Below, one piece after another: positions 40,282 through 40,358 of a stretch of 40,358 bases of DNA. Position numbers and translations under genes: made by a program. Under the pieces are notes generated by a model. The model was not told the origin of the DNA. It ran no database searches and saw only the letters and a list, made by a program, of their open reading frames with translations. The stretch covers positions 1-40,358 of the forward strand of contig DWXV01000073.1 in NCBI GenBank assembly GCA_019119025.1. The letters are read 5' to 3'. This DNA is from Candidatus Allofournierella excrementigallinarum (lineage in GTDB: Bacteria; Bacillota; Clostridia; Oscillospirales; Ruminococcaceae). The number at the start of each line of letters is the position of its first letter. Position 1 is the first letter of the stretch.

Positions 40282-40358
40282 GCATAGAAACAAAAAAGAA
40301 AATGGAAAAAGCAGCGAAATGCACGGCGATTCTTCTTGCAATTTCGTCCGTTTTCCGC

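Noticed and set aside
40183-40358. Minus-strand coding end at the right edge
   Set aside because: A frame can be read, but it runs through two hairpins, shows no motif and has odd Phe-rich composition. It looks like terminator DNA read as protein.
1-40358. CRISPR array, tRNA or rRNA genes, insertion sequences
   Set aside because: No regular repeat-spacer pattern, no tRNA-like cloverleaf or rRNA stretch, and no transposase motifs were seen on reading both strands.

Overview
The window is gene-dense, GC-rich DNA that looks like a chromosome segment of a Gram-positive anaerobe. The likely group is the Oscillospiraceae/Ruminococcaceae (Faecalibacterium, Subdoligranulum or Gemmiger type). Support comes from near-perfect AGGAGG ribosome sites, the DUF1385-prmC and recA-recX-rimO-pgsA gene order, a glgB-glgC-glgD-glgA operon with the Firmicutes-type split GlgC/GlgD enzyme, LytTR/GHKL signalling and clostridial GH3 enzymes. 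This placement is an inference from gene content; no rRNA, tRNA, phage, IS element or CRISPR was seen.

Layout. 1-1807: end of an OmpR-type response regulator and its histidine kinase. 1854-9497 (+): a GT-C-like membrane protein, a DUF1385 protein, prmC, recA, recX, rimO and pgsA. 9693-15755 (+): glycogen operon glgB-glgC-glgD-glgA with its own promoter and terminator. 15848-16866 (+): an anchored beta-lactamase-fold serine hydrolase. 16935-21957 (-): an operon reading FkbH-like HAD protein, acyl carrier protein, (internal terminator), MaoC hydratase, SDR reductase, GNAT-type transferase, then uridine kinase. 22011-22310 (-): a small anchored BofC-C-like protein. 22419-25205 (+): a class A penicillin-binding protein. 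25456-29336 (+): an HTH-ACT regulator, hom, thrB and lysC. 29532-31570 (+): a LytTR response regulator and GHKL sensor. 31782-37247 (+): two GH3 glycosidases, the first domain-permuted and anchored to the membrane at both ends, the second canonical and cytosolic. 37315-40182 (+): GtrA-like protein, GT2 glycosyltransferase and UDP-galactopyranose mutase.

How the genes fit together. The glg genes make storage glycogen from glucose-1-phosphate. The two GH3 enzymes could process the same glycans outside and then inside the cell, perhaps under the LytTR/GHKL pair just upstream. GtrA, GT2 and Glf point to a galactofuranose-containing surface glycan. The hom-thrB-lysC set covers the entry to threonine and lysine synthesis, with a candidate amino-acid-sensing regulator in front. 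The least explained unit is the minus-strand FkbH-ACP-MaoC-SDR-GNAT cassette. It has the parts to build a three-carbon acyl group on a carrier protein and transfer it, but no ketosynthase, so it does not look like fatty acid or polyketide synthesis. It is the best candidate for an undescribed pathway here.
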